A DNA stretch of 64,000 nucleotides from Trichoplax adhaerens (GCF_000150275.1 NW_002060944.1:1559306-1623305); one strand, 5' to 3'. Positions 14,701 through 28,000 are shown, numbered from the stretch's first letter. Numbers and translations: made by a program. Notes: generated by a model not told the origin, from the sequence alone.

Positions 14701-15492
14701 ATAAATAGTAGTAATTCTCTGACTACCTCATCTACACTATCAGTGACGCTATAACTATACTATATTACTCGGTCGTTGGAACTACTTTGTCACTAGTGGT
14801 GTGACACTTCTAATAGTTAACTAGTAGAATTTCTTAATCAAATGTTTCCTTAAGGCTTGACGTTTTAGCGTGATGAAAGCTGATGAAATAATTACGAGTG
14901 TAGTTTTATATCTGGTAACGTTTGTTGAAAAATTGGATTAGTTGATTATAATATAAAATAGATTATTACTTTATAGTAGCGACAATTTCAATTGTTTCTT
15001 GTGCTTAAAAATACCAATCCGATTTTGACCCATTTCTACTTTTTATTAGCACATATCCTATAAGCCAGCTTAAATAATATAATTAATTGCACATGTACAG
15101 ACAAGTTCTACAGGAGTAGCTTTACTACATTTAGATTGGCTACTAACATTCCCAGTTCCACTCTAGCCATTTCTGGAATGATTCTCATCGATTTTAACCA
15201 CACAAGGAATATCATATGTACACTGATATCTTACGATAAGTCAAGAAAGGATACATTAATAGTAATAACGTGTAGCGAAAATGTCGCGAAACTGATTAGC
15301 GTTACAAGGTAGCAAATCAAACCCGTACAGATATGCGTGTTACTCGCAGAAAAATGATAAGCGAGCACAAAATGTAATTTAACAATTGAGTGTAATTAGG
15401 GTTCGAAAACTACCAAAAACCATGACAGATTGTAAAATTACATAATTTTTACTAAAAACAAAATAGATTTAATAATAGATCCCACAATTTTA
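8701..15492. other. Gene-poor interval between Axin and NUP85
   Basis: Nearly 7 kb in which I recognise no exon, RNA gene or transposon protein. Open frames here (for example at 10506-10760 and 12947-13252) have skewed AT-rich composition and no recognisable similarity, so they look like chance. Isolated GTAC palindromes occur (for example about 14410), and there is a nested hairpin at 14558-14596. Confidence 0.5.
14558..14596. repeat. Nested double-stem hairpin
   Basis: GCACCAG (14558-14564) pairs with CTGGTGC (14590-14596). Inside it, AGTCTC (14566-14571) pairs with GAGACT (14576-14581) around a TAAT loop. Both stems are perfect and nested with a small asymmetric bulge. It is too short for a tRNA. 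It could be a structured RNA element or chance. Confidence 0.65.
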
Positions 15493-18400
15493 TCATTGTT
15501 CTTCATTAATGTGAGCGCGTGCGAGGTTACGAGCCAAGGCGATTCGAATTGTATTTAAAGCGTCATGTAAAACCTGCAATAAAAGGTTACGTTGTTATTA
15601 GAAGGGAGCGATTGAATACTTCCAATTTCAATTTTAATTAGTGTATCATAATCAAAGATTACTTCAGAATTTTTGTGAACTTGCTGTTTCAATGTTAAGC
15701 GATTGCTCCAGCTATCACCAGGCCCCCGTAGCGAAAGTTCAATCTCAGTTAAACACCGAAGTAACTCGTATGTTTGATCGCTGTCAAATAAAATCTGCAA
15801 CACATAATTTTAACCTATTATTATTCTTAGAAAGCTTTCGTTTTCGCTTATCATATGAACTGCGAATGATGCAACACAATGGAACGATTTAAATCAAAGT
15901 TCGAACTAAATTACAGATATTGTACCTCTTCAGTTTCAAATAACGGAATAGCATCCAATAACAACATCCACCAATATCTGAATATTGAATAGGACATCGC
16001 ATACATTAAAATGTTTAGAAAAAGTAAAGCTTTATATTCTATCGAAGCCTCTATAATGAATTTACGTACTTTTTAGAAGCTAAGCCATCAACCATAAGTA
16101 AAACCAAGATAGATGCTGCATCAACGAGATTTCCAGTATTACAAAATGTATGAAATTCTCTGAATTTCCCTATGAAATTATCACATAGTAGCACTATCAT
16201 TTCAGTAACAACGGTAATGTTATCATTGACTGTCTAACTTTCAATAGCATCATTTCATCCTATAGTAATTGGAACATAATACACGTACTAAAGCTTTATT
16301 CTATAATAAAGACTGACTAATAATACAAAAAGAATATACCTAAAAATGCTAATTGACCAGTTAACGTTATGGCTGCTCCAATGTCGTCTACTATTGCAAG
16401 ACGATCAGCGTTACCGTCTTTGATGTACGCGGACATGTAGCTAGAGAAGCAGAAATGTCACTCAAAAGTTAGAGAAAAATTTACGCATTCTCCTGATAAG
16501 CTAAAGCCGTTTTCTTAGTTTACTACTTACCAATCGACAATATAATTAATCAGAGTGACATCCTAACCGAGAAAATGAGAAACATTAGCCAATTTTATAT
16601 AAATAGTATAGGATATTGTTACACACTAAAGAGCAAACCTTAACGTATAATGCCCAAGATATCGCTGAACCTAGTTTTTCTCTACGTATGGCGGTCATAC
16701 ATTCTTCTCGGCAAATATCTGCTAGATCCGTCGATAAACCATACTTTTCACAAACATGCAGCACCTTTCGAGTCTTCTTCTCGCTATCTAAAGGAATCCT
16801 AGATATGTACTGTTCCAAATAATATCTGATTTGGAAATAATAGAACAGTATTACATCTCAACTGAAGCCTGCTTGGATGAAATGTCAACATGCAATAGAC
16901 CTTCCATAAGTTTGACAATGTCCCAGGTAATCGGATCCAATCTGCCATGAACTATAAAACAAGAATTAAGTATACCGCTTGTACAGAACTGGGACTATGG
17001 AATTGATTATCTTTACCTAGCACTCATTAACGAAGATCCGTACTCCAACAGCAAATATTCCCTCAAGTCAGTTCCATAACTATGAAATAGCAGTATATTA
17101 GTTAAGATCGTTTTCTATAACGCTTAAGGTGTCTGTAATTAATTAAATCTCAGTATATCTTAAATTAATAAATCATTTTGGAGGACTATGTAAACAACAA
17201 CGCCTATCACATTACTCAAGCTTATATAATTTTAGCTGGCCACAATGATACAATAAGTCGGTGAGATGAACTGCAAACCACCAATCCCCAAATCCAGCAC
17301 TGTAATAATAGTTAGGTTAAGATGTGATCTTAAATTCGTTAAGTTATTTAAAGCTTAATATGTTGGTGTAGCAATACGAGTTCAAGGTAGGTATGCATTG
17401 CAAAATATAACAGTTAACCTGGCTTCTTTAATGACTCGCACAGTGTCTAACAGGAAAATGGCAGATATTACTTCATCCAATTTTCCTAAACGCGATTTGT
17501 CACCATAAAATAATTCTAACGACAGCTGTAAAATAATGAATCCAAATAAAAATCGAGGCAATCCATTCGAAACATAATGTTGATTTTAATTGCGAATTAG
17601 TACTTACATCAATACTGTAGTGAAGATCGTAAACTTTTGTAGTTGGATTTCGAAATAGTATATGAACAACTAAAAGATGGTACCACGTGTGAATGACGCC
17701 TTCATTACTATGGTAGAGCAGATGATACATTAAGAATCATCATCAAATAGAGATTTAAATGTACAAGAAAATCTGATAGCCTTATCGAGTACCTTAACTC
17801 CTGTAAAACTTTTTCATCGCCACATAATATCTGTAACAGATCAGAAATTATTTTTACTTTGCGGCTTTTATAGATATCAGTAGCTAACTTCACATTCCCA
17901 GTACTAGACTGCACATACAAACATAAAACGATTTAACCTTACCCTACATAATCTATGTAAATGTCTATGCTGTTGGATATCACCAGTCAAGCTATTGCGA
18001 CATTCCTGTTGCCAATGCCTCCACTTCAAAACATATTCAGGAGACGACTAAAGTGATAGACAAAGTAGATCCTTATTGCTAAGAATAATCAGTAAACCAA
18101 TCAATATAACATTCGTATTTACACTAGGTCGCGGCATTTTTCTTAGTAATTCGCTTATCTTTCGGTAGGGCTAAGATAAAAAGTTCAACGGTAATGCAAG
18201 GTTACCAGCCATTTCAATTTAATCATAGTGACATTTATTTAACTAACTTACGTCACTTTTATCATTTGAGTCCTTGACCGATACATTTAACAATTCTACT
18301 GCAGAATTCATGCGTCCACTCACAACATATCCATAAATCTATGCAAGAAAAAAGTAGTAACAATCCGAATATTTACTCGGGACGTAAAGCTTTAAATCCT

Positions 18401-20226
18401 CTCGCATAACATGTAAATTACAATATAATTCGCGAAATCTAGCTAGCTCATACAGTAGGCCAGTAATTCCGATGTTCACGGATTACGTGAGCTTCAAGGA
18501 TCATTTTTTTATGCAGCTCATCGACTTGAGGAAAGTGCCAAACAATCCATTCAAGTAACCCCTGAATGGGATAAGCTTAAATAAAAATGTTACTTAGATA
18601 TTGCTTGTTTACTTTTCTAAGGTTAATATTCGTATAATTGATCCACATTTCGACATTTGGTGGAAAACACCATTTCATATGCGGCAAGTATTTCGGTGGA
18701 TTATTTAAGATTTATACTAAAGCATCGATTTAGACTAACAATACATAAATTATTATAATTTTTATAGAGAAATTTAATGGCATGAGAGGCAAATTTCGAC
18801 AAATATATCAATCTGTAAGTTTACCTTGCGAGGAATCAATGAAAATGATTTCGCATAATTGCCAAATTAATTCGACTACTGAGTATAGTTCTTCCTACAT
18901 AAGCGAAATTAGATTGGTATACGGTTAGAACTCACAGCACTTGAGAAGTTTTCAGGTAATAACAACCGTAAAAATATCTCCTGCTATAATTATTACCATT
19001 TTTACGCGGTCTCCCATATAAAAGTTTAAGCAGTGATCTAATGAAGTAAGGAAATAGCGTCGTATTTACAGTTAAAGTAATTGATAACATTAGAAATTAT
19101 TTTCTTAACGAATTGATGGCATGCGACATTTTTAGGAGATACCTTTCTTACGACTGTGAACAAAAGAAGCCCTCAAAATAGACCGGTAAAGTCGACTGCA
19201 TTTCATTAGGCTAAGAAAGTCGATTTCAGTATGCATTACGGTATAGCTGAAATAGTTATGTAGTACATTAATCCTCATACTGTACCTTCGTTGTTTTGTA
19301 GCACTATCCATATCGGCAATCTCTTGAATTTCTAGAAAAATGTCTACGAATTCATTACAACACGACCTAGTTAGCATCTAATCTACTCTACTTAGGTTTA
19401 AAAGTAAATATTATCTACTAGGTTAATTGCAATCGATTATTTCGATTAATAATATTTAGTCCAAATTACCGTGAGATTCGCTGATAACACGACGAGCCAA
19501 TCCTTCGTACCGTTTCGGATCAAGCTGGACTTCCCATATATTAAATTCAGCCCTTTCATCCTTAACTGTAATATATGATATGTACATTAGTATAACTGCC
19601 TTGATAAATAAGTACAAAAACTTAATAACTAAATTTTTGCTTAAAGCAGACATCATAGCAGAGCACCACTGTTGAAAATGAATTTGAAAGGTTAGCAAAA
19701 CACATTATAAAATTTAAATTTAGATTTTATACTGTAAGCGCCTTGCTAACAATATCGGTAAAATGTATCATTTATACGAAAATCAGTTCGACAAGTACGT
19801 TTACTATTGTCTTGCGAAAGGTTAGTTTTCCTTACAGCTAGTAGCATACCTGAATTAGAAAAATCACTGGAGCCCGGAAAAACTGCAATTCCGTTCTTCC
19901 TATCCCATTTACTTCGCAATTGTCCAGTTATAACTGATTTTGGAATAATCTAAGCCGAGGATATACGGGTATGTACATAAAATATTCGATAATAAGTAGC
20001 TTGAACACATTGCAACTGATTCGTGAACATTAACGACCATTATTTCAAAGCTATCACGAAATATTTAGTTAATAGATGCCATATCGAGCTTCAGAAATTT
20101 TAGTATATAGCACTATACTCGTATATGATCGAGAAGTTATTAAAGCATGCTTTGTGGAAATGCAGTATTACCCGTTGTATCAGAACTACCGCAATAGCGC
20201 ATATCCTGAATAAGGAGCAATCCCAT
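15493..20226 (-). CDS. NUP85: Nucleoporin NUP85 (Y-complex scaffold)
   Basis: NUP85 is an alpha-solenoid subunit of the NUP107-160 complex of the nuclear pore. About 18 short exons read colinearly with animal NUP85. Confident ones are 15493-15573 (end ALARNLARAHINEEQ), 15663-15794 (DQTYELLRCLTEIELSL), 15926-15977 (WWMLLLDAIPLFE), 16070-16169, 16340-16440, 16531-16562 and about 16639-16825 (RIPLDSEKKTRKVLHVCE). Further upstream are exons near 17020 (LREYLLLEYGSSL), 17250 (DWWFAVHLTDLLYHCG), 17450, 17620 (TWYHLLVVHILFRNPTTKVY), 17800-17900, 18010, 18270, 18510, 18850 (ELIWQLCEIIFID), 19300, 19500 (ARRVISESHGNLD) and 19860-19940. The proposed first exon starts at ATG 20226 and joins in phase to VITGQLRSKW; a second in-frame ATG lies eight codons downstream. 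The junction near 16826-16860 is ambiguous. Confidence 0.9.
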
Positions 20227-20503
20227 TAACGAAATTGTAAATCATCAAAAATTAAAGTCTCCAGTCTACTAAGGTTCCTATTGCGTTGCAATCAGATCAC
20301 CCCACCGGGTAATATTTCTAGTACCGTACTACTTTCATCAATTCATACCCACTAGCCCCGCACGACCAAATTATGTTTATTGCTACGCGTATTTAGGTTT
20401 AGTCAAGTTTACTAGATCGCTGAACACTGTATGATGTAGCCACAAATTGTTTGACGCCACCACAGTTTTAAAACTAAACCAATTAAATTCATTATAATTA
20501 TAC

Positions 20504-20524
20504 ATATATATATATATATATATT
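20504..20524. repeat. (TA)n microsatellite
   Basis: About ten TA dinucleotides in the NUP85/biotinidase interval. Confidence 0.9.
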
Positions 20525-21719
20525 ATTGCTTGGCGTTACTTGATCTTAAACTCTCATTAAGGCAGTCGAGAGGGACTACGGTCACAAGGATCATACAGAT
20601 TTCATTGAGAGGTATCCCATTTCAAATAGGTACTGTACAGTATACCAGATTTGCAATGCACGTACAGTAAGTACAATCACAACAGCATCCCTCTAGTTCA
20701 CTCGCTGATTCATGGACTGGAACGTTTTATAATTATAATTAATATACATTACTCGCGCGCACTTAGCATGCTTGACTAAATTTTAAATATGGCCAACAGA
20801 AGCAATAAACGATTACTTTCCGTAATGATTTGCCTCAACTACGAAATATACTAGTTTTTTTAATTAATTTATATACCGTATTACATTTGACCTATACACG
20901 ACGTACATACCGTATGAATGACCATTTTAAAGTACGGATAAACTGTTTATACTGTACTGTAAGTCCGACATTTAACATGCATTGCAGTATTATATTACTG
21001 CAGGGTACTAATGTTATAAGAGTAAAGCAATTGTTGAATGAAGAATCTAGGTTAAAATTAATCAAAACTTATCGCCTAATTTATCGTAATGATGTATAAA
21101 ACGCAACGTTAAAATAAGTTCCCAGGACAAAACTAGAATTCAAATTAGACGAGTAAAAAGCGGCAGCAAGTGCTGTAATTCTGCATGCTCCAAGGCTATG
21201 CTAATATCCAGTAATTAATAGGACTAAAGTTTGTACGAATTAATTCAATTAAACGGATCTACCAAGTTTAAGTATAGCTTACCATACCTTACTCAGTATA
21301 CTATAATCAAATCCTACAGATAATTTGTGTCCACAAATAGCAAATAACATCGTTTACAGTGAATAACTTCTTACCACAACTGCCTGTTCGGTTTCCGTTC
21401 CATCCATCGCGCGATGAAAGTTAAAAAAAAGCACAACAAACGATGGAGTGTGCAATTATGCATGAGGATGAATTGTATGCGCATGCCCGGCGTACGACTT
21501 CGTACGGTAAGTACTATAGTACTGTACACTGTACAGTGCACATTTGTGTTTCGTGAATTGGTGCATTTTGCAGGGGCCAATTTCAGTAGTTGGCAGGTTT
21601 AATTAACTTCATACTTCATTATCAGTAGTGTATAATGCAATAATTTGGCAACCTTTCCTTACTAGACTAGTATTCAGCTCTGTGCCAGATAAATTACTAG
21701 AGATCGAGAATGAAATCAC

Positions 21720-21905
21720 GTTACTGTACTGTACAGTACAGTACTGTACCGTAAGTAATACTGTACTCTAGATTGTACTGTAGACTCATGAGTACCGTAC
21801 AGTACTGTAGACTCAGTGTACAGTACAGTACAGTACGGTACAGTACAGTACATGGTCTCTCAAATACTGTACTGTACACTGTACTGTACAGTGTACAGTA
21901 CTGCA
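21720..21905. repeat. CAGTA/TACTG palindromic island A
   Basis: Runs of the pentamer CAGTA and its reverse complement TACTG, with repeated switches of strand sense. Each switch creates a palindrome such as ACTGTACAGT or CAGTACTG. The island ends about 100 bases before the biotinidase start codon. Open frames across it are by-products of the repeat (Tyr/Cys/Thr/Val strings), not genes. Confidence 0.9.
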
Positions 21906-22005
21906 CTTGCAACAAAATTAGCTCAGGGTTTGCGTTTTTACCTCGCAAGATGCTTTCCAGAGAACCTTAGAAAGGTAGGTAGATTCCTTAGATATTATTA
22001 ACAAG

Positions 22006-23580
22006 ATGACTGCCATGGCAGATTCATGTATACAACGTTGGACTATAGCTCTAGTTCTTATATACTGTATGAGTTTTGTCGGTTGTAAACGCTATACTGC
22101 TGCAGTTGTGGAATATGAACCATTCTATACCGATAAAATCTTTCATAGCAAGGAAGAGGCCTTTCAGAAAGCCCTATTAATAAACTTAAGGGAATTTGCC
22201 AAGTGGACTAAATTGGCTGCGCAACGTGGTGCTAACATTATTGTTTTTCCAGAAAATGGATTGTTCGGTTTCCTAAATCGAGACTTAGTTAAGCCTTATC
22301 TCCAGCATTTGCCCGAACCGACTAAAATCGGTAACCAGTACGAAATACCTTGTGCTCAGGCTAACATAGAAAAATTCAATGATGGTCCAGTCTTACAGTT
22401 TTTAAGCTGCCTTGCTGCTCGCTATGAAATAGCGATTGTTGCGAATGTCGGCGAAGTCCAGCCATGTAATCGCATGTTAGACAATGACTGTCCTCCAGAT
22501 AAACAGTTCCAATATAATACAAACATAGTTCTAGACACTGATGGGAGTTTTATAGCTAAATATCGCAAAGAACACCTTTTTTTCGAACCGGAATATGACC
22601 AACCTGCTACCTGCGAAAATATTGCTTTTACGCCTAGTTTTGGAGTTACCTTCGGCATAATGACTTGCTTCGATATATTGTACAACTGCCCTGCAGTTAC
22701 ACTTATTAATAAATATCATATTAAAAATTTTGTTATCCCAATGGCTTGGATGAAAGGAATTCCATTATTGCAATCAAATCAATACCAACAAGCCTGGTCG
22801 AGGTCTCATGGCGTTAATGTAATCGCAGCTAACGTTCACTTTCTACGTGCAGATATGACTGGTAGTGGAATATATTCATCTGGTCTTGTCAAAGCCTGGT
22901 ATTACAATAACAATAGCTCTCGCAACGGCTCTCAACTTCTAGTAGCAGAACTAGATTCCGAAGATTCACAACCTCAAACGAGTTTATGCAGGTATCTTAT
23001 GATAAATTATACGTGTATGAATCTTATTCAAAATTAACTTTAGTAATGAAGTCCATGTTATTCACTGATCTACAGGAAGGCGAGAGCTGTTGCTCTGGAA
23101 CCACCTCCATCACACTCAAAAGGGCAAACATTCCAATCACTTATGATGCACAATATCTATAATTTTGTCTTGCTTGATAAAACCAAGCAGGGGCAAGCAA
23201 GCGTTTGCTTCGGAACGTTATGCTGTCACTTGCAATTTGAACGTGATCAAACATCCGAAATGTTTGCATTAGCTGCATATGATGGCCCATATTACGTCTT
23301 TAAAAATTTTCATTTACAGGTTTGTGCACTTGTAAAATGCAACTCAAATGAAGATAAAAGGAAATGCGGGCAACCTGTGTATCAATCACAAACAATATTC
23401 AAAAGTCTGACAATATCAGGAACATTCTCAAATAAGACTGTATTATATCCTACCTCACTGCTTGATGGTATACGACTAGTTCAACCACAATTGACCCATT
23501 TTGATCCAAAATTAAAAGTTCTGACCGAGTGTCCTTTAAACAATCCCTTAATATCAGCTGCACTAATAGGTAGATTATGA
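22006..23580 (+). CDS. BTD: Vanin/biotinidase-family amidohydrolase
   Basis: Secreted or lumenal nitrilase-fold hydrolase that frees biotin from biocytin or cleaves pantetheine; the sequence does not say which. Two exons, 22006-22991 and 23076-23580 (phase-matched AG|G), encode 496 aa. Residues about 10-27 are a signal peptide (IALVLIYCMSFVG). The catalytic triad is visible: E83 in FPENG, K188 in YRKEHLFFE and C221 in MTCFDILYNCPA. The second exon carries the C-terminal vanin domain with VCFGTLCCHLQFE. The protein ends AALIGRL with no hydrophobic GPI-anchor tail, which is more like biotinidase than vanin-1. ATG 22006 is the first in frame; a second lies three codons on. An AATAAA at 23831 may be its poly(A) signal. 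Confidence 0.93.
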
Positions 23581-25038
23581 AATAGAACCGATAATTAATT
23601 CTCATATGAAGAATGAAAAAAAGCGTTATGAACCGTGACTAATACGATAAATGATTCGTATTATCTGTTAAGAGATACCGTACTATGATCGTTGCCCTGA
23701 TAGGTAACGCTAATCGCATAATAATAATATTAAAATGATTCGGTATTTTGGTTATGACGGTCTGTTTATTGTATCTAGCGTGCGATTAATGCATAGCTCT
23801 AAGGTACCGCAAATTATTGTACTGTTATTCAATAAATTATTTCTTTGATAACCCATGATCACATAAATTTTGCATGGTTGTGTTGATGATCAGTGTCACC
23901 AAAATGAACAGTTTGAAGAATTTTGCGTATTTAAGGTTAATTTTGATATCATCATATGCAGTGCTAGATTTAGATTCAATTAACATCATTATGTAACTAT
24001 TTGACAGTGAGTATTTGTATGTACGAAAGCACGTAAACTATACCACACATTTCTTCAGATATTTCGTGATATTGAACATTACAAAGAGTAGTTTATTTAG
24101 TATAATCGATATAGAAGTCTTACCCGTTCTTGGTTATACATAATGGTAGAAAAAAATAATTGATATGTTAAATGAAATGTACCGTACGTTATTAGGGCTC
24201 TTAAATTCGTTATTAGCGTAGTATTTATCCTTTATTAAGAATACGAGTATTAGGTCTTTCTTGGTACTATTATAGATAATTTCATACAGCATCTTATCAA
24301 GTCGGTGCAAGTAGCAGATTATCCACCGTTTTGAACTACGCGTTAATCAACTAATTGCAATGCTGTATCTGTGTAAAAAATACGAGCAGCTGATGGTACA
24401 TATAAACGATACTTTATTCAATGTCAGTATAAGATATAAACCCAATATACAGCAGTTCATGAGCAAACTACTAGTAGTAAAGTTATAAATAATCATAATT
24501 ACACAAGACCTGCAAACATTTGATTGAATACTGAATACTCTAGGAATCTATCATATACCTTAAATATCACAGGTTCAATAAGAAAAAATTTTCTTATAAC
24601 CTTACCGGATTGAAACCACAGCAAATACAATTTTAACGACATGATGTGCAGTCATAATATGCTTTTCAAATAGAAGTCTAAAAATTTCATTTATCATGTA
24701 AAATCAAAGGAATGGATTAAATCCATTCCGAGACACGTAGACTATGAAGATTATGGCCAATAAGAATCTTTAATAAAAGGAGACATAGCAATACCGCAAT
24801 CCTCCTGAAAATACTTAATATTCCGGTGACACGAAAGCAAGCTTTTCATATATATATTGATTGCTATATGAAATGTTGTCGATAAGGTCAAATCTTGTTT
24901 ATTTATTTAACAATCGGTATATTGCACGTATATATATAGTAAAACAGTTGCCAATACAGGCACGACTACAATTACACTTATATTTTTTACAGTTTTTCTA
25001 ACCAGAATCGGAAATATTGGAAAGGTATGAATAATTTC
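23581..25038. other. Convergent intergenic region
   Basis: Tail-to-tail interval between the biotinidase and SLC38A10-like genes. It contains a candidate AATAAA at 23831-23836 and a short perfect-arm palindrome at 24709-24729. No gene is seen. Confidence 0.5.
24709..24729. repeat. 21-bp palindrome
   Basis: GGAATGGATT, one A, then AATCCATTCC: ten-base perfect arms around a single base. It lies in the convergent 3' interval, so it may be a protein-binding site, a 3'-end structure or chance. Confidence 0.75.
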
Positions 25039-28000
25039 TTAGGCGGTGATGCCAGCTTTAGATTTGAGCATTTTTTTACCAGATGCTTCGTGATGTTGAA
25101 CCTTTTCGTCTTCCGTTTTCTTGATCTTAATTTCCTTCTTAAGATCTCCAGTTATCTTTTGCAATTCTTTAAGCTTTCCATCCACCTTTTCGTCTTCCGT
25201 TTCCTTGATAATTTCTTTCTTAAGATCTCCAGCTTTCTTCTGCAATGCTTTAATCTTTCCATCAATCGCCTTTTCTTCAAGTCTCAGTTCCACCTCTTTC
25301 AATTTAAGTTGCAAATCCTTAAGTTCGACTTCCTTTCGCTTTAATTCCTTTTCCTTTTGGATCAAATGATGTTCTTCACTCTTAGTTTTACTTCCATCGG
25401 CGGAGCCGTCTGTTTCATGAGCCCCAGCTTTAGCATTTAATGAATCTTTCGGTTTAGCCTTTTGAGATTTATGGTTAGCGCTATCACTAGCCTTGGATAC
25501 CTTGTCACCCTTGTCCTTGGACAATTCACCAGATGATTTAGATCTCTGAGGGTCAGCGACTTTTTCTAAACCTTTATTGTTTGTATCCAAATCATTACTG
25601 TCAGACTTATCTGACTGGTTATTAGATTCATTTTCTTTATCAGAGTTCATCTTCGACACTTGATGATCCTTTCTTTCACTATTGTTACTCTTACTTTTTA
25701 CATTTTTTCCGTTATTTATTTTAGTATCGACCTTATCATCTTGCTTTAACCCACTATCTTGTTTTTTCAACTGATCTGAACGCAAATTAGTTTTTTTCGA
25801 ATCGCTCTCTAAATCTTTTGCACCGTTGCTAATCTCTACTTTATCATCTTTAATACTGTTACCATTTTTCATATTTTTGCCACTGGATTCGATATTTTTA
25901 CTTGATTTTAGATTAACATCATTATCACTGTCTACTCTATTCCCTTTCTGAAAATGATTATCACCATCTACGCCCTTTTTACTACTGTCAGATTTATCCT
26001 GATTTTCAATAAATTTTTCAGATTTTTCAATACTCTTCTCCGCAGATTTCTTGAGATCTTTCAAATCCTGAACCTTTTTTTCTAGCGATTTAATCATCTT
26101 TTTCTGATTGTCATCTACACTGTCTTCAGGTGCTATAGGTTCTAATCGTTGATCATCTTTCGTCTTTTTCTTTAAATTCTTGTCCGCCTCAGCCTTACTA
26201 ATTTTTCCGTTTGGTTGATCTTTGGTAAACTTTGAACTCTTTTTATCGTCTTTTTTTGTCTCTTCCTTGTTTAACAAGCCTTTTTTAGGAGAATCCTTAT
26301 CCTTTTTACTTTTTTCGTTATTTAGATGACTTGAATCATCGGGATTATTAGCGGTATCTCTCTTTTTGACATCATTGCCATCCACAACTGGAGGATTTCC
26401 CTGATTTTTGTCTTTCCCTGGGAATTTATTATTATTGGGTGGATTATTATTCTGAGCCTTGTTAATATTATTATCTATCATCTGCGAGTCTTTATTGAAA
26501 TTTGCTTTTTGGTTATCTTTTCCCATTTGATTATTTAATAAACCATCATCATTTTGTGACTTATCTTGTTTATCTTTAACGTTGACTACTTGCATTCTCG
26601 GCTGGGCTTTCTTTACGTCCAACTGACCGATAATGGTGAATGAACTCATAACAAGGCAAAAGAGACCAATAACGAGAACGATCTAATAAAATATCATCGA
26701 TCAAGTGATCATACTTGAGTTAAATCAAGATTATAGAATACGATAACTGATCTTAAAAACAAATAATCATAATTAAAGTGATTTCTCTCAGCACCTTCGC
26801 AATTTGTCTTTGCTTAGCACCCGCGGGAGTTAAATGCAAGAACATAGCTCCAGGTACAATGTAACAAATTAGAGTGCCCATTATAGCTCCGGTTAGGGCT
26901 AGAATAATTTCAACTAAAAATATGTATACAAATAAAATATATTGCAACAATGATCATGTTAGTTTTTCAGCAATTACGGCGACTTAAAAAACTTAACATA
27001 TTGGAATAAGTAACTAAAAGAATGATTTAGTAGATACTTACCCTGTGGTATTAATATACCGATAATCAATGTGCTTGTCATAATGCAAACAGTTATTACA
27101 ACAAATCTGTTGTGTGGAATAAAACTTGGGCTACCTAAAGCATCATGACTAGAAGACTAATATGAAAATGTGTTAGCCAGAGAGCTATTAGGTTAAAGAT
27201 TTACTTCACTAAAAATTATTATATTTTACCTGTTTTGCTAATAACGAATTGATACTCGCTCGGCATGGGAATATTGCTAGAGGAAAGCTAACAACAATGG
27301 ACAAAACAAATCCTAATGATAAAAATTGATAATATCAATATGGCTTCGAAGTGATAATTAATTAAATTAGTTATCACAAATACAAATCTTAATTGAGGGT
27401 ATTATACCAAGCTTTATGAGTGCAGAAACTACACCATTTCCGAAGTTCATCAATACATCTCCTTTTACACCGTCAAAGCAAAACGCCGTATAACCGAAAA
27501 ATCCAACCTAGCACGTTTATATGAAATACTTGTATTGATAGGGAAAAAATTTCAAGTTTTATAACTATTTTATTTCATTCCAAATACTTACAAGAAAGTA
27601 AACTATTGATACCATATTTACAGCGCTACTGACAATCGATGACATCACATTAATTGAGGGTTCCGGCAGGGCTTCATAAACCAAAAATAATTGTCTATCA
27701 TAAAACAAGAACAATTGTTCATCATAAAATTATTATATATATATAATACTTTAAAACTATATATCATTAACATTTTGGATCATTATAATTAGTTCAAATG
27801 TTGAAATTATGTCTTAAAGTGAAGCATACGTTTGGCAGGTGAAAGCCATTAAAAATATCGGTAAGCAATGAAAGGTACCACTGAATTTCCATAAATGAAT
27901 TTGAGTTAAAGCTCCAGTAATGAGATTCGGTAATGAAGACAAGAAAATCTGTAGCGATGATATCAGAAGTATAAACATTTATTATTTATTTATTCGTAAT

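Larger units (their letters stand above)
20227..22005. promoter_or_regulatory. Divergent intergenic region NUP85 / biotinidase
   Basis: Head-to-head interval of about 1.8 kb that should hold both promoters. It contains a (TA)n run at 20504-20524 and isolated GTAC palindromes (about 20636, 21515-21540), and ends in the dense CAGTA/TACTG island at 21720-21905. No coding exon is seen. Confidence 0.5.

Noticed and set aside
21721-22001. Overlapping open frames upstream of the biotinidase start
   Set aside because: Same repeat by-product; they could not be joined in phase to the biotinidase signal peptide.
25121-25369. Plus-strand Ser/Phe/Leu-rich frames opposite the transporter tail
   Set aside because: They are the complement of Lys/Glu-rich codons of the minus-strand tail.
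26753-26950. A separate small membrane protein
   Set aside because: It is an exon of the SLC38A10-like gene (LTGAIMG...); upstream and downstream exons join in phase.
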